Notes under the pieces: model-generated
What the model saw: the letters and a program-made list of their open reading frames with translations, nothing else
Told to the model about the DNA's origin: nothing
Databases searched by the model: none
Origin: Flaccisagitta enflata
Taxonomy: Eukaryota; Chaetognatha; Sagittoidea; Aphragmophora
Assembly (NCBI GenBank): GCA_965153355.1
Contig: OZ231128.1
Span: 27,776,001 to 27,840,000, forward strand
DNA: 64,000 nt
Direction of reading: 5' to 3'
Shown: positions 35,271-46,464 of the stretch, piece by piece
Position numbering within the stretch: the stretch's first letter is position 1
Layout of the letters: every line of letters begins with the position of its first letter
Program-made: the position numbers and the translations under genes

Positions 35271-35556
35271 TGTTACAGTAAAATTGAGCAATGAGCACGT
35301 GACTGTTGACCTCTTGGGCTTGTTTTACTCCATCCTTCAATGATCTGAAATGAAAACCTCTAAATCAGATTGTGGTAGAATTACTTTTTGTCTTTAAAAC
35401 GCTGTCATTCAGCAACAGGGCTCAGCTTAATGTTGTATGGAAGCTTATTTCACATAGTTTGTTGATCTGCTTTTATTTTGTTTCAGATATTGAAGTTTAG
35501 CTGCTATAAACATGGTTAGGTGTCCGAATACTTATTTGAAGTTATTTCCTAGATGG

Positions 35557-36051
35557 TACAGTAGATCTCGTCTAGACTTGAGATAACGGGGGCAAGCACT
35601 ATGGAAGAACAAATAAAATTAGAGTGGCTGATATTTCAATTACAGATTAAGAGAATAATTTATTCTGCAGATACTTGTTGCCATGGAAATACATTTCCAT
35701 GTATTTATGTTAAAATATCAATATTAGAGATATTTTTTCGAGGAACATTGCTTGAAATTAAATTTCTGTCCTTTCCCACAGTATGTTTTATAAGAATATC
35801 ATTATCTGGCCGTTGTTAGAGCCGTATCCATTGCAGACAAACCTTCCTAGCAACCAAGCCAAACGAGCGATATTCTTACAGAACACACTGAAACATGAAG
35901 AAATTTGATTTTTAAAGTAACGTCTCAAAAATTTCTCTCAACATATCACTTTACTTAAATATACGGAAAATGAGTTTCTTATGGCAACCAACTATCATGG
36001 GCAATAAAGCCTTTCATTTTATTGGGCCTATATTTCAAATATCAATCCCCT
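35557..36051. mobile_element. GTAGATCTCGTC MITE, 3'-truncated copy (D2)
   Basis: The left TIR TACAGTAGATCTCGTCTAGA is identical to that at 6955. The same landmarks follow (GTTGCCATGGAAA, AAACGAGCGATATTCTTACA, AACTATCATGGG), but homology stops at ATATTTCAAATATCAATCCC with no right TIR. Confidence 0.82.
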
Positions 36052-36130
36052 ACCGTCATTCGTAAACTACTCAACTCTCATTTGCAACTCCTTTTACCGG
36101 ACCCGCTCCTAACGGACGGACTGTGGACTG

Positions 36131-36310
36131 TACAGTTGAACCTCGCTCTAACGGATTTCAGGGGACCAACAATTTTTTTCTGTTATAAGCGGACTTCTTT
36201 TATTTCTAACTAAGGTGATAAACGGAATTAGCATGAAGGGACTATGAATTTGCATCTGTCATAGGCGGAATTCCATTGGTGGCGGATCTGTTAGAGCGGG
36301 GTTCAACTTA
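36131..36310. mobile_element. pogo/Tigger-like MITE (180 bp)
   Basis: Inverted ends: TACAGTTGAACCTCGCTCTA, ACGGAT on the left; ATCTGTTAGAGCGGGGTTCAA, CTTA on the right, with TA at each end and one base lost before the right TA. Tigger/pogo elements have CAGTTGAACC-type ends with TA target duplications. It has no coding capacity. Confidence 0.75.
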
Positions 36311-36880
36311 TGAAAATAAAATCTTTCTGAAAACAAGCATCACCTTTAGAGAAGCGCTGCTTTTAGACAAAAAAAGTTACAGATCCCAAATAAATCAGAT
36401 TTGCCTGAGTAAATCAGATTTGACAGGAAGTTGCTTTATTCATGACACTTTTTTTTTTTGAATGATAAACGGAATCATGCAACTGAGTTAGCGCGTCACA
36501 CATGGAATCATTTCTATGAAATCCTTTAAAACGAGTATGAAAAGGAGTTAGGAAGCAAATGGGATGGCATAAAAGCAATAATATTTGATGGTGAAAAAGT
36601 TAATGAAAAAAAAAGAATGATAATCATTGCAGAGAGACAGACTGAGCTGAACGAGAGAGAGGGAGAAAAAAAACATTCGTCATAAAAAAAGGGCTCGAAC
36701 AACAAATAGCTGGAAAGACTCAAATAGTCACGTAGCCTCTTTGATATGGTCTGAGAGAAAAGGAAGAAGCAGGGAAGAGGAAATCAATGAAAAAAAATGG
36801 AAAATGGAAATAAATAGACGGAGGGGGAAAAGAAAATAACACAGAGAGGAATCCAGTGCGCGGGCAGCTCAACGGGCAGT
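36311..36880. other. Unassigned sequence
   Basis: No features beyond AT-rich and purine-rich stretches; CAGATTTGCCTGAGTAAATC is followed by a near repeat (AGTAAATCAGATTTG). Confidence 0.4.
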
Positions 36881-36884
36881 AAGT

Positions 36885-37023
<139 letters not shown>

Positions 37024-37309
37024 ACCTGCTAGAGAACAAGTAACCCGGTGGGCTGGGTCGCAACTGCCTTTCGACCCAAAAAAAAAAACGACCAACAGAT
37101 AGACGGACCAACGGACGAACAAAGTGAATATGTGATATTCAATGAATATCAGATAGTCAGTGACTCAGTGAGATCAAATGAGGATGAACGGTGATGAATG
37201 ATACGGGTTTATTTTGCAATTTCGGCGATTAAATCTTGTAAATCTGCCATAAAAAATGAATCTAAGCACAATTAGACAAAGAATAAGATTCACGAGATAC
37301 ATACTACTT

Positions 37310-37495
37310 AGCAGATTAGAAGACTAGAAGACTTGAAGACTTGAAGACTTGAAGACTTGAAGACTAGAAGACTAGAAAACTAGAAGACCAGAAGTCTAGA
37401 AGACATGAAGGCTAGAAGACTAGAAGACTAGAAGACTAGAGGACTAGAGGACTAGAAGACTAGACGATTAGACAACTAGACGACTTGGAACAAGA
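37310..37495. repeat. 10-bp minisatellite (GAAGACTAGA/GAAGACTTGA)
   Basis: About 17 units with A/T subtype blocks. Confidence 0.92.
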
Positions 37496-37611
37496 CAAGT
37501 ATCATGTATCACATAGGAAAGTAAATACATTAAGGGGCATGTGATATTGAACTTAGGAAACGTTCAAATAGATCGAGATTATACGTGGGACGAAAGAAAG
37601 AAAACATAAAA

Positions 37612-37798
37612 GATCAAGGCCGGATATACAGCTAACCCAGTTCAGTTGCGTGCGTGTGGGCAGGAGCTGTATTTGAGGTCACTGGAGCATTTGTGCAAGT
37701 CAGAGTGGCCAAAGACCGCAAAAACATGAAGAAGTAGTGACCGAGCGACCGACCGACCGACCAGGGTGTTGACTATTGAGTCCCGCGCGACTAAAAAC
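37612..37798 (+). repeat. Family A short repeat, diverged
   Basis: ATCAAGGCCGGATATACAGC, CAGTTGCGTGCGTGTGGGCAG, GAGCGACCGACCGACC, GAGTCCCGCGCGACTAAAAA. The hairpin is GTCCCGCGCGAC, and the 5' arm no longer matches it. Confidence 0.78.
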
Positions 37799-38164
37799 TG
37801 TGCGGAGGGAAAGATTGGTGTTTTCGCAGAGGCTGTTTTCAAAATATCAAACACAGTGAATCAGTGAAATATTCTCGGACAAAAGGATCAGAACTGCCTC
37901 GAACGAAAAACGGACACCTAAGCCCTAAGGCCTTTAGTAAGGGAAAAAAAGAATTTTACTGTGAAGCTGTAGAAGTCGCGGCTTTTTTTCTTCTTTTGTT
38001 TTCTTTTTTTTTTTTTTTTTTTTTTTGGTCTCATCCATTAGTTGAAACTGCAGTATTCAAAACTGTGACCTTTTAAATGCGTTTTGGATGAAGCAAGTTA
38101 ACACTCAATCTAAATCAGGCATCAGGTCCAAGAGAGAGATAGAGAGTGTATTCTGCCTTTTTGG

Positions 38165-38630
38165 GCTGCAACCCCAAAGGGTCGATATCCTGTAGGACAC
38201 AGGGGTGAATCTCCAGACGTTCGCCTGTCTCTCCTTTCATCCATCCATTCCCCCTTCAATAACCATTAAGGCCTCAATTCAACATTCTCAAGCCCTAAAA
38301 CAAGCCCAAGCCTACATTTAGCATTTTAGGCCTTAATTCAGCACTCCAGGCCTCAAATCAGCTCTCTGTGCCTAAAGTCTACCTTCCAGGCCTCAAGCCT
38401 GCCCTCCAAACCTAAAATCTGCCCTAAGGACCTCAAATCAGCTCTCCAGGCCTCAAGAAACCCCTCGAGTCCTCAAGTCTAGTCATTTGAGGCCTGAAAT
38501 TCATTCCTATATCATACAGGACATCGGCCCATCGGGGCCGCTGCCCTGCTCTCAATCTATTTCCTCACTTGATCACTCCAAGCAAGACATCGGATACCGC
38601 TGACCATGTGCCATCCTTGGATGACTAGTT
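38165..38630. mobile_element. Family B element with a GGCCTCAAATCAGCTCTCCA minisatellite
   Basis: The left end GGGCTGCAACCCCAAAGGGT, CCTGTAGGACACAGGGGTGA leads to about ten 20-21 bp units. The right end ACAGGACATCGGCCC, CGGGGCCGCTGCCC is followed by the roughly 90-bp tail ending GGATACCGCTGACCATGTGC. Confidence 0.82.
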
Positions 38631-38737
38631 CAAAAGAGATTTCTAACAACTGAATTGTCATACTCATCATCAATCCTACAGGTCATAAGTATCACACACA
38701 TACTATTTCATCATATTTGTATGACAAGTATTCAGGA

Positions 38738-38778
38738 TACTTTCATACTTCCATACTTCCATACTTCCATACTTCCAA
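38738..38778. repeat. (CATACTTCCA)n, 4 units
   Basis: Exact 10-bp tandem repeat. Confidence 0.92.
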
Positions 38779-38931
38779 GTCTAGACGACATATGAGGAAC
38801 AGGAATATGAGAAATATGACCAACGGACTGATGGACTGAAAAATCGATGAGCCCACAGATTGAAGGAATGACAGATCAACACTATTTGTCCAGACAAACA
38901 CACTTTTATGTCGCGAACAAATGACATTAAA

Positions 38932-39562
38932 ATCAAGGCACGATACACGGCTACCCAAGTCGCGGGCGGGTGGGCAGGGGCAGTGAAAAATAGTCGCAAA
39001 AGCGTTACATGGTCAGCGGTACCCAATGCCCCTAAGTTAGTGTATGTGGGATTGAGGTTATGAGATGGGCAGCGGCCCCGGAGGGGCCAATGACCTATAA
39101 TTTCACATAGGACAATTTTCTCCAGTTTGAGAAGCTGGTTTGGAGAGCCTGATTTTGGGTCTGAAAGGTCTGATTCAGGGTCTGAGAAGCGTGGTTTGGG
39201 GTCTGAGAGGCTTGATTTGGGGTCTGAAAGGCCTGAATTGGAGGTCTGAGGGGTCTAATTCGGGGTCTGTAAGGTCTGATTTTGGATCTGAGAGGCCTGA
39301 TTTCAGTGATTTGGGGTCTGAGAGACCTGATTTGGGGTCTGAACGGCCTGAATTGGGGCCAGAAAGGTCCGATTTTAGGTCTGAAAGGCCTGATTTGGGG
39401 TCTATGAGGCCTTTTTTGGGGTCAACAGGGCTTCATTTACAGTCTGGGAAACCTATTTTGAGGCTTTGGGGAGGGGGGGACGTACGTACGGAAACCGGAG
39501 AAAATTGCCCTATGTGGAATTATAGGTCATCGGCCCCTCCGGGGCCGCTACCCAAAAAAGGT
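38932..39562. mobile_element. Family B element (tail-first) fused to a family A 5' end
   Basis: ATCAAGGCACGATACACGGC and GTCGCGGGCGGGTGGGCAGG (family A start) run into the family B tail (ATGGTCAGCGGTACCCAATGC at about 39008). Then GGGCAGCGGCCCCGGAGGGG, 15 or so GGTCTGAGAGGCCTGATTTG units, and CGGCCCCTCCGGGGCCGCTA follow. Both terminal inverted repeats are present. Confidence 0.8.
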
Positions 39563-39569
39563 TAATCAT

Positions 39570-39705
39570 GCATTTGGGCAGGAGCAGTAAATCAAAAACC
39601 GCCCGTAGACGCCGAAAAAGTGAAAACAAGCAACGCATTACAGGCGGACGGACCGATTAATGGACAGACAAGGCGGAGTGTAGAGTCGCGTGAGCTGAAA
39701 ACACC
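39570..39705 (+). repeat. Family A 3' part, diverged
   Basis: TTGGGCAGGAGCAGTAAATC, GGCGGACGGACCGATTAATGG, AGTGTAGAGTCGCGTGAGCTG; the terminal hairpin is decayed. Confidence 0.62.
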
Positions 39706-39844
39706 AATTCATTAATAGATTTTGAAAGTGGTTGTGAGAATCTAAGACATAAGATTCTCAAGTTTTTGAAAGTTTTTAGAAAGCAGAAGAAGATCTAATA
39801 AAAGATGAGTGAAATGAAAAATAGAAGAAAATCCATGAAGAAGA

Positions 39845-39922
39845 AGAGAGAGAAAGAGAGAGAAGAAGAAGAAGAAGAAGAAGAGAAGAAGAAGAAGAAG
39901 AAGAAGAAGAAGAAGAAGAAGA

Positions 39923-40008
<86 letters not shown>
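39845..40008. repeat. (AAG)n-(GA)n compound microsatellite
   Basis: AAG array 39865-39928, then GA array to 40008. Confidence 0.96.
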
Positions 40009-40010
<2 letters not shown>

Positions 40011-40199
40011 ATACTTCTGTGAAAAAATCAGTATATGGCTTGGCGAAGCTTGAGCTTTTTTCACAGTGTTTCCAGCAGAACGTAAAAAAAACTCATTACA
40101 TTTACACCACATAAAATTTACAACCACGTAACGACAACGATGACAGCAAAGTAATTGCGAAATTTGGGGAGCCGAAGAGACTACCCATTTAGTACCCCC

Positions 40200-40202
<3 letters not shown>

Positions 40203-40279
<77 letters not shown>
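40203..40279. repeat. (CA)n microsatellite abutting a family A tail
   Basis: The CA array is followed directly by GGACGGACCGGCGGACGG and TTCTTATACAGTCG, a family A 3' fragment (to about 40335). Confidence 0.93.
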
Positions 40280-40281
<2 letters not shown>

Positions 40282-40639
40282 GGACGGACCGGCGGACGGA
40301 TGGACAAAGCTTCTTATACAGTCGTCAGTCCGCGTAGTAGAGATGGAAAATAGAGATTAGAGAGGAAGCATTCAAAGATCTTGAATGTCTTGTTGTCATT
40401 AGCTAGCCCTTAATCGTGAAAAAAGTCGAAGTCAGTCTTGGACTTTTAATACATATTCCAGAGAAACATGGTTGTCATTATTATCTTATTAGAAAGTTGG
40501 GGTACTCGATCGAGCAAATGTGGCCTCCAATGAACTTGAAAGGATAAGTAAATTCAACAATTCTCTTTCATATGGCGCCAAGCAGTATTTTCAACGACAA
40601 ATATTTTTTCTAGCTATGAATTTTTTTTCAATTTTCTAT

Positions 40640-40790
40640 GATTTTATGTAGGATCAATGAAGGAGTGTGTCTATGTTTGTTTGAGCATGCAAATACAAAA
40701 AAACACGTTTATGAGCATAGCTGGTCATCTATATGAGTGATTTTGAGTATATTAGCTCATCTAGCTAATTTCTATCTATTTTCAGTGCAA
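40640..40790 (-). repeat. Family H repeat copy
   Basis: TTATGTAGGATCAATGAAG, GTTTGAGCATGCAAATAC and TAGCTCATCTAGCTAATTT form the reverse complement of 63375-63510 in the same order. Confidence 0.78.
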
Positions 40791-40835
40791 TCAATACATA
40801 CAATTGCTCTGGATTAAAAAATTTGCAGTGACTGG

Positions 40836-41673
40836 ACACGGCGTCCAGGAACAAACCATAGGTTGAAAAAAATGGTCAAGACTCCTGACCTGGAAAAACA
40901 TCTTTTTTGATATAATAGCTTTCAATTTATGGAAAAAATTTAAAAATCAGCTTGGAAATACAGAATTTAAAGCCTAAAGATAACAAAAATCAAGCATTTT
41001 AATATATTCTTTTTATTTGAAATTAAGATCGTACTTTCCAGCAGTCTAAAAATTATCTGAAAAGTGTGGCAATAGTTGCTTTAAAAATATTTTTATCTAT
41101 TCGGTAAGTTAAGAGGGTTGTTTTACAGATAAGAGCTGAAAAAATTAGTTTAAACTGGCAAATTGATTTTTTTTTTAGTTTTTTTTTTTTTTTTTTTGCA
41201 AATACTTCTGTAAAATTCTTGAAAATTATGAAAAATTTATAAATATTGTTGAGATATACATGCTGGAATATAAACCAGCTAGTTTTAAGGAATATTTAAC
41301 AGATTAGAGCTTAAAAATATAAAAAAACAGTGAAAAATAGTTATCTTACAGTAGTTTTTGGCGTTTTTTTTTCCTTTATAAGTGAAAAATCACTATTGAC
41401 AAACTGAAGTAGGTAAATGCATTAGTGTAGCCACTGTAGCCAAACTTTTCATATATCTTTTCATACTTTTAAAACTCATGAATACAATTTGTAATCTAAA
41501 AAATGCTTAAAAATACATTTTTTTACTGTTATTTGACTGTGAATTCTATATTTCTAAGCCAATCTTATTGTTTTTATCACTGTTTTGTAACTAATACAAC
41601 AAAAAAGACATTTCTCTAGGTCAGGAATCTTGACCATTTTTTTTTACCTATGGTTTGTTCCTGGACGCCGTGT
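40836..41673. mobile_element. Palindromic element, ACACGGCGTCCAGGAAC ends
   Basis: Both ends carry ACACGGCGTCCAGGAACAAA then CCATAGGT, ATGGTCAAGA and CCTGACCT in inverted order (about 75 bp, few mismatches). Weaker complementarity runs inward (AAATACAGAATT / AATTCTATATTT). The interior is AT-rich and non-coding. Confidence 0.85.
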
Positions 41674-41948
41674 GGAGACATGACAAAAGCTTGGTGGAAA
41701 CTAGCCAATGCAATGCTTACAATTTTTTCCCCTCACGGCCATAGCCGCCATTACTGGTAATTTCAAAAATGGATTCATGCAAGAAATTCAATCTTAAATT
41801 TTCAAAGCATCTTGGTCGTTAATTTGCGAAAATTCGTTAGCGGCAATTTCCAATATTCTGTGCGTATTCTCGCGAACGAAACAGGTGAAATAGTCGCAAA
41901 AGCGTTAGATGGTAAGCGGTTCCCATTGCCACTTTGTGAGTATATATG

Positions 41949-42392
41949 TAGGCCACTGACTATGGGATAAATGTCATTTCTCCGTTGTACCATTCTCAAG
42001 TACTGTCCATGAGCTTCAATGCTACATGTTTGTTTTGTCAAAAAATGTTCGGGAAGTGTAAGACCAAGGGGGTCAAAGGTCAGGGGGTCAAAGTATGATC
42101 CCCCACGGGGGTCAAAATTTCAAAGTTTTCAAAATTAAAATCTGATTGCAGATTTGGATTCCTCTCAAAAAAGTAGCAAAAGAAAGTACTCTTCTTTTTT
42201 TTCATTTCTCATTTTAAGTGGGTCAAAATTGGGGTCAAAGGTCACAAGTGACCCCAATCTGACCTCACGTGAGGTCAAAAATGAAAACGCGGATATTCAA
42301 AATTCTGGGACCAGTTTTGGAATCCTCATAAATAATGAGTTAATAGTTATTACTGTCAATTTCAGATTTTCCCAGAAAATGTCTGTGAAAAA
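41949..42392 (+). repeat. Long inverted repeat, left arm (partner 45405-45862)
   Basis: GGCCACTGACTATG, CTCCGTTGTACCATTCTCAA, AAAAAATGTTCGGGAAGTGT, then GGGGGTCAAAGGTCAGGGGG, all mirrored at 45405-45862. The frame MDSSQKSSKRKYSSFFSFLI occurs in both arms with very few differences. No domain was recognised. Confidence 0.9.
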
Positions 42393-42417
42393 AATATTAA
42401 CCTATAGAGCTAATTTG

Positions 42418-42708
42418 AGGTCGGGGGGTGGGGGCATGTTTGTAGCTGAAAGGGCATATTTGAGGCCTGGAGAGCTGATTTTAGATCTGGAGGGCAGATT
42501 TGAGGTCTGGAGAGCTGATTTTAGGTCTTTATGGCCAAATTGAGAATTAAATAGGCTAATTCAAGGGCTTTGAGGGCAAAAATCAGGCCTGAGAGTGCTG
42601 TTTTGAGGCCCGGAGGGTCTTTGGGGTGATGGTTGGGCAAACAGGTGGACGGATGGACAGAAGGATAGACAGATGGACGGATGTCTGAAAATTGACCCCT
42701 GTGGCCTA
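42418..42708. mobile_element. Family B element, one-ended
   Basis: Units of the form GGTCTGGAGAGCTGATTTTA, then a GGACGGATGGACAG run and TGACCCCTGTGGCCTACA. The GGGCAGCGGCCCC end is missing. Confidence 0.65.
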
Positions 42709-42710
42709 CA

Positions 42711-43124
42711 CAGTCTATGGACAAAACAAGGAGAGTTGATTTTGCTGATCACCTTTATGATGCTTAAGCGTAGTTGATTTTAAAATGTAGGTTTGTAATT
42801 ACCTCATAGAAATTTACTAAAGAGTGATAGAATTAACGGAAGAACGATCACCACCTGTAGTAATTGTTCAAAATATAGGTTTGTAATTACCTCGAAAAAA
42901 ATTACTTAGGACTGAAAGAAACTAACGGAAGAACAATTACTACAGGTAGTAATCGTTTTTGCAATAGTTTCTTTCAGTACTCAGTCATTTTCTATGAGGT
43001 GATTACAAGCCTACATTTTGAAGGATTACTACAGGTAGTAATTGTTCTTCCATTAATTCTTTCAGTCCTTAGTATCTTACTGGTGATCAGCAAAATCTAC
43101 TCTCCTCGTTTTGTCCATAGACTG
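42711..43124. mobile_element. TIR MITE, CAGTCTATGGACAAAAC ends
   Basis: TIRs CAGTCTATGGACAAAACAAG at 42711 and the mirror to 43124, about 42 bp with three mismatches, ending at TGCTGATCACC. The right flank is TA and the left CA. Tc1/mariner ends often resemble CAGTG.TGGACAAAA. Inside are two more inverted ATTACTACAGGTAGTAAT stretches. Confidence 0.82.
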
Positions 43125-43149
43125 TACAGTTTCCTATAATTGTGCTACC

Positions 43150-43222
43150 AGAATCCCATCTTTAACTGATAAGATTTGTTGGTTTCTTGAAATCCGATAG
43201 AGTGGGATTCAATGCTGTAGTT
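43150..43222 (-). mobile_element. pogo/Tigger-like terminal fragment
   Basis: The minus strand reads GAATCCCACTCTATCGGATT, TCAAGAAACCAACAAATC, which follows the left end of the 36131 element (CTCTAACGGATTTCAGGGGA, CCAAC). Confidence 0.55.
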
Positions 43223-43494
43223 GTATAGAATTGATTCCTGGAGTAATGAGAGAAATTTGTTCCATCTCAAGTTTGGGCGGAAATTGGTGGCAATTCACTA
43301 AATGATTCATGACTTTTGAAGGAACTTATGATCAATTCTGAAAAGGGAAGTTTCAAACAGAAAATATAAGGATAGTTGTGATGGGTCCGGATTAAACACC
43401 ATTGAGAGCTCCAAAGGCTCTTGTCCTTTGCTTAGATTGGGTTGAGTAGTAATGTTGTCCAACTTTCATAGTAATTCTATACAACTACAGCATT
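43211..43494. mobile_element. Short TIR element, AATGCTGTAGTTGTATAGAA ends
   Basis: A 22-bp perfect inverted repeat lies at 43211-43232 and 43473-43494. The 284-bp interior has no coding capacity, and the target duplication is unclear. Confidence 0.72.
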
Positions 43495-43732
43495 AATGAC
43501 GGAGTGCCTAGATCAAGTCCAGATCAATTTTCCAATGAGATTAGGCTCTTAATATGCAAATAGAACATGAAAATGCATGGAAATAATGATTCATTCGAAT
43601 GCCCAAATTGAGCCCACTCTAATACCAAACAGAATGAAATGGAAGAGGGCCTTGTGACTTGCTAGTCAAGTGCTGCGTGACTCCACACCCTGCTTTGTCG
43701 GTGGCTCGGTCAGTCCATGGGTTGGTCTGTTT

Positions 43733-44290
43733 TTTGGGCAGCAGCCCCAAAGGGGACAAAGTCCTCTAGAACACAGGGGGAATCTGTCCATCCATCCGTC
43801 CATCCGTCCCCCCCCATCAGGGCTTTGTCTCCTTTGGGGCTTATTCTGACCCATATTCTCCCAAATCCAAGCAATATGGCCCAAATCTTAGCAAAAAGGC
43901 CCAAATCCAAGCAGAATGGCTTAAATTCAAGCAAAATGGCCCAAATATAGCCAGAAACCCCAATACTGGCCTTGATCCATCATTTTGGCCCGTTAGACCT
44001 ATATTGTAGCCTCTGATATCTAGGTTCTGTCCAGATTAGGACTATTTTGCTTGGATTTGGGCTATTTTACTTGGATTTGGACCATTTTTGCTTATATTTG
44101 GGCCACATTGCTTAGAATTGGGCTTTCTGGTAGAACGGACAGATGGATGGAAAGATGGGCAGATTTCCCCTGTGTTCTACAGGACTTTGTCCCCTTCGGG
44201 ACCGCTGCCCTGCTTCCCTTCAACTCAAATCACACACTACTCAAGCAGGGCACAGGTACCGCTGACCATTTACTGCCCTTGGGCTGCTAT
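43733..44290. mobile_element. Family B element with GGCCCAAATCCAAGCAAAAT units
   Basis: Left end TTGGGCAGCAGCCCCAAAGG, TCCTCTAGAACACAGGGGGA; about eight 20-bp units, inverting orientation midway (TTGGATTTGGGCTATTTTAC); right end TTCTACAGGACTTTGTCCCC, TCGGGACCGCTGCCC; then the tail to GGTACCGCTGACCATTTACT. Confidence 0.82.
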
Positions 44291-44754
44291 TACTTTTTTT
44301 GCATTATCAAGCTTTTTGGGCTCACAGTAGAGAGGTAAACATGAGTTGGTTCCTCGGGAAAGCTAGCAAAAAAGCATTGTTGGAATTTTCAACCTAGGTT
44401 TGATTAAAGCTCATGCGGTAAATTAGGCAAAAAAATCAAAATTCAAATTTAATAAATTCCTGTCATTTATGGACATATTGATGCATGGGTAACTTTTTTT
44501 TCGCTGAAAAAACTTGTGTCAAAAGGAGGAAGCGTAGGAGGAAGGGTCATCATGGCTAAACCAGGTTGTGGTGAGGTAAGGTGAGCTACCCGCTATGTCC
44601 CCAGAGTTTGACAAGTCCAAATCTGTTTTTGTTTTTATTTAATGACACAGCTCCTTCCCAAAATCCATTTTAAGTCATTCTAAGTCATTTTAAGTCATAC
44701 TTATTCATAATAAGTTATATTAAGTCACTTAAGTCAATCAGGTCAATTTAGTCA

Positions 44755-44929
44755 TTTTTAGTTGCGGACACGCAACTCTATAAGAGGCTTTGTCCATCCA
44801 TCGGTCGGTTGGTTGGTCGGTTGGTCTGTTGGTTGGTCCATAGAGGTGATTGAGTCGAAAAGTGGGAAAACTCGCATTTCCGCCCCTGCCCACCCGTCCG
44901 CAACTGGTGGCCGTGTATCCGGCCTTGTT
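44755..44929 (-). repeat. Family A short repeat, GTTGCG subtype, full copy
   Basis: The plus strand reads TTTTTAGTTGCGGACACGCA, ACTCTATAAGAGGCTTTGTCC, a GGTCGGTTGGTT run, CGAAAAGTG, CCCCTGCCCACCCGTCCGCA, ACTGGTGGCCGTGTATCCGG, CCTTGTT. It is preceded by TAAGTCATTTTAAGTCA decamers (44670-44755) like those in the long subtype. Confidence 0.88.
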
Positions 44930-44939
44930 AATTTTTGAC

Positions 44940-45252
44940 AACCCTGGTTTAGGCCTGGGATTGATGATTTAGGGTGGAGAGGGCTGATATGTGTCATTCA
45001 AGAGCTGACTCAATTTTCACGAGAGCTGTCTGGAGGCTTGAGAGCTTATTTGAAATCTAAATGGTCTGAGGCAGCTTGAGAGGACAAATTTGAGGCGTGT
45101 GAGGACCATCATGAGGCCCAAGAGGGTTAGTTGGAGGCCTGAAAGGGTTGATTAGAGCTCAAGGGGGGGGGGAATACGACTACAGACAAATGAACAAACA
45201 AACAAAATTCCCCGTATTCAACAGGACATTGTCCCCCTGCCCAAAAGCTTAA
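44940..45252. mobile_element. Family B element, diverged
   Basis: Degenerate GAGGCCTGAAAGGGTTGATT units, an ACAAATGAACAAACAAAC run, then TTCAACAGGACATTGTCCCC, CTGCCC. The GGGGCCG core has been lost. Confidence 0.65.
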
Positions 45253-45404
45253 TTTGACTTTACAGGACGATCAAAAGTCAGAGGCCATATCTATATTGAA
45301 TATATATGCTTAGGAGCTGTGTTCTTTTTAAGTAGATTCAGAATACATAGCGAGTCTAGATTTCTGTTAGGACCCTGTTGTGCATCATGACAAATATTGT
45401 CATT

Positions 45405-45862
45405 TTTGACAGACATTTTCTGGGAAAATCTGAAATTGACAGTAATAACTATTAACTCATTATTTATGAGGATTCCAAAACTGGTCCCAAAATTTTGATT
45501 ATCCGCGTTTTCATTTTTGACCTCACGTGAGGTCAGATTGGGGTCACTTGTGACCTTTGACCCCAATTTTGACCCACTTAAAATGAGAAATGAAAAAAAA
45601 GAAGAGTACTTTCTTTTGCTACTTTTTTGAGAGGAATCCAAATCTGCAATCAGATTTCAATTTTGAAAACTTTGAAATTTTGACCCCCGTGGGGGATCAT
45701 ACTTTGACCCCCTGACCTTTGACCCCCTTGGTCTTACACTTCCCGAACATTTTTTGACAAAACAAACATGAAGCATTGAAGCTCATGGACATTTTTTGAG
45801 AATGGTACAACGGAGAAGTGCCAACTGTAAAAAAACCCTTCATAGTCAGGGGCCTAATATAT
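45405..45862 (-). repeat. Long inverted repeat, right arm (partner 41949-42392)
   Basis: Nearly identical inverted copy; the main differences are a short insertion (CCAACTGTAAAAAAA) and the isolated substitutions I/N and S/F in the shared frame. The arms are 3.0 kb apart and may be TIRs of a 3.9-kb composite or two independent insertions. Confidence 0.9.
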
Positions 45863-45874
45863 GGGTGTGTGATG

Positions 45875-46464
45875 GTGAGAGGGGCAGCGGCCCCAAAGGG
45901 ACCAATGACCTATGCTTAATAAATTTTTGAAGCTCTAGGCTTGAATTTTAGCTTCAAAAATGGGATTTGAGCCATGAGGCTGTGATATGAGCCTCAAGGC
46001 GGTGATTTGAGCCTTGAGGTGGTGATTTGAGCCTTGAGGCTGTGATGTGAGCCTGGAGGCAGTGATTTGAGCCTCAAGGGGTGATTTGAGCCTCAAGACG
46101 GTGATTTGAGCCTCGAGACTGTGGTTTGAGCCAAGATGCTAAGATTTCAGCCAAGACCCTAGGATTTGAGCGTCAAAGCTGGGATTTGAGGCTCGAGGCT
46201 GTGATTTGAGGCTTTAGGCTGTGATTTGGGGCTTTCGGCAGGGATTTGAACCTTGAGGCTAGAATTTGAGCCTCGAGACTAGGATTTGGGCCTTGAGTCA
46301 AGAATTTGGTCCTCTAGACTAGGATTTGGGCCTCAAGGCTGGGATTTGAGCCTTAAGGCTAGGATATGAACTTTGAAGGGGGTGGACGGACGGAGGAGAA
46401 TGAGGAGAAATTTCTCCTGTGTGAAAGCGTAGGTCACCGGCCCCTTTGGGGCCGTTGCCCAAAA
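45875..46464. mobile_element. Family B element with both terminal inverted repeats
   Basis: Left GGGCAGCGGCCCCAAAGGGA, CCAATGACCTATGCTT; right AAGCGTAGGTCACCGGCCCC, TTTGGGGCCGTTGCCC: an inverted pair of about 36 bp. Between them are about 20 units of GTGATTTGAGCCTCAAGGCT (20 bp). This is the clearest single example of the family's architecture. Confidence 0.9.

Noticed and set aside
42154-42543. 129-codon frame shared with 45291-45641
   Set aside because: The conservation reflects a young inverted DNA repeat; there is no recognisable domain, and the frames diverge where the repeat ends.
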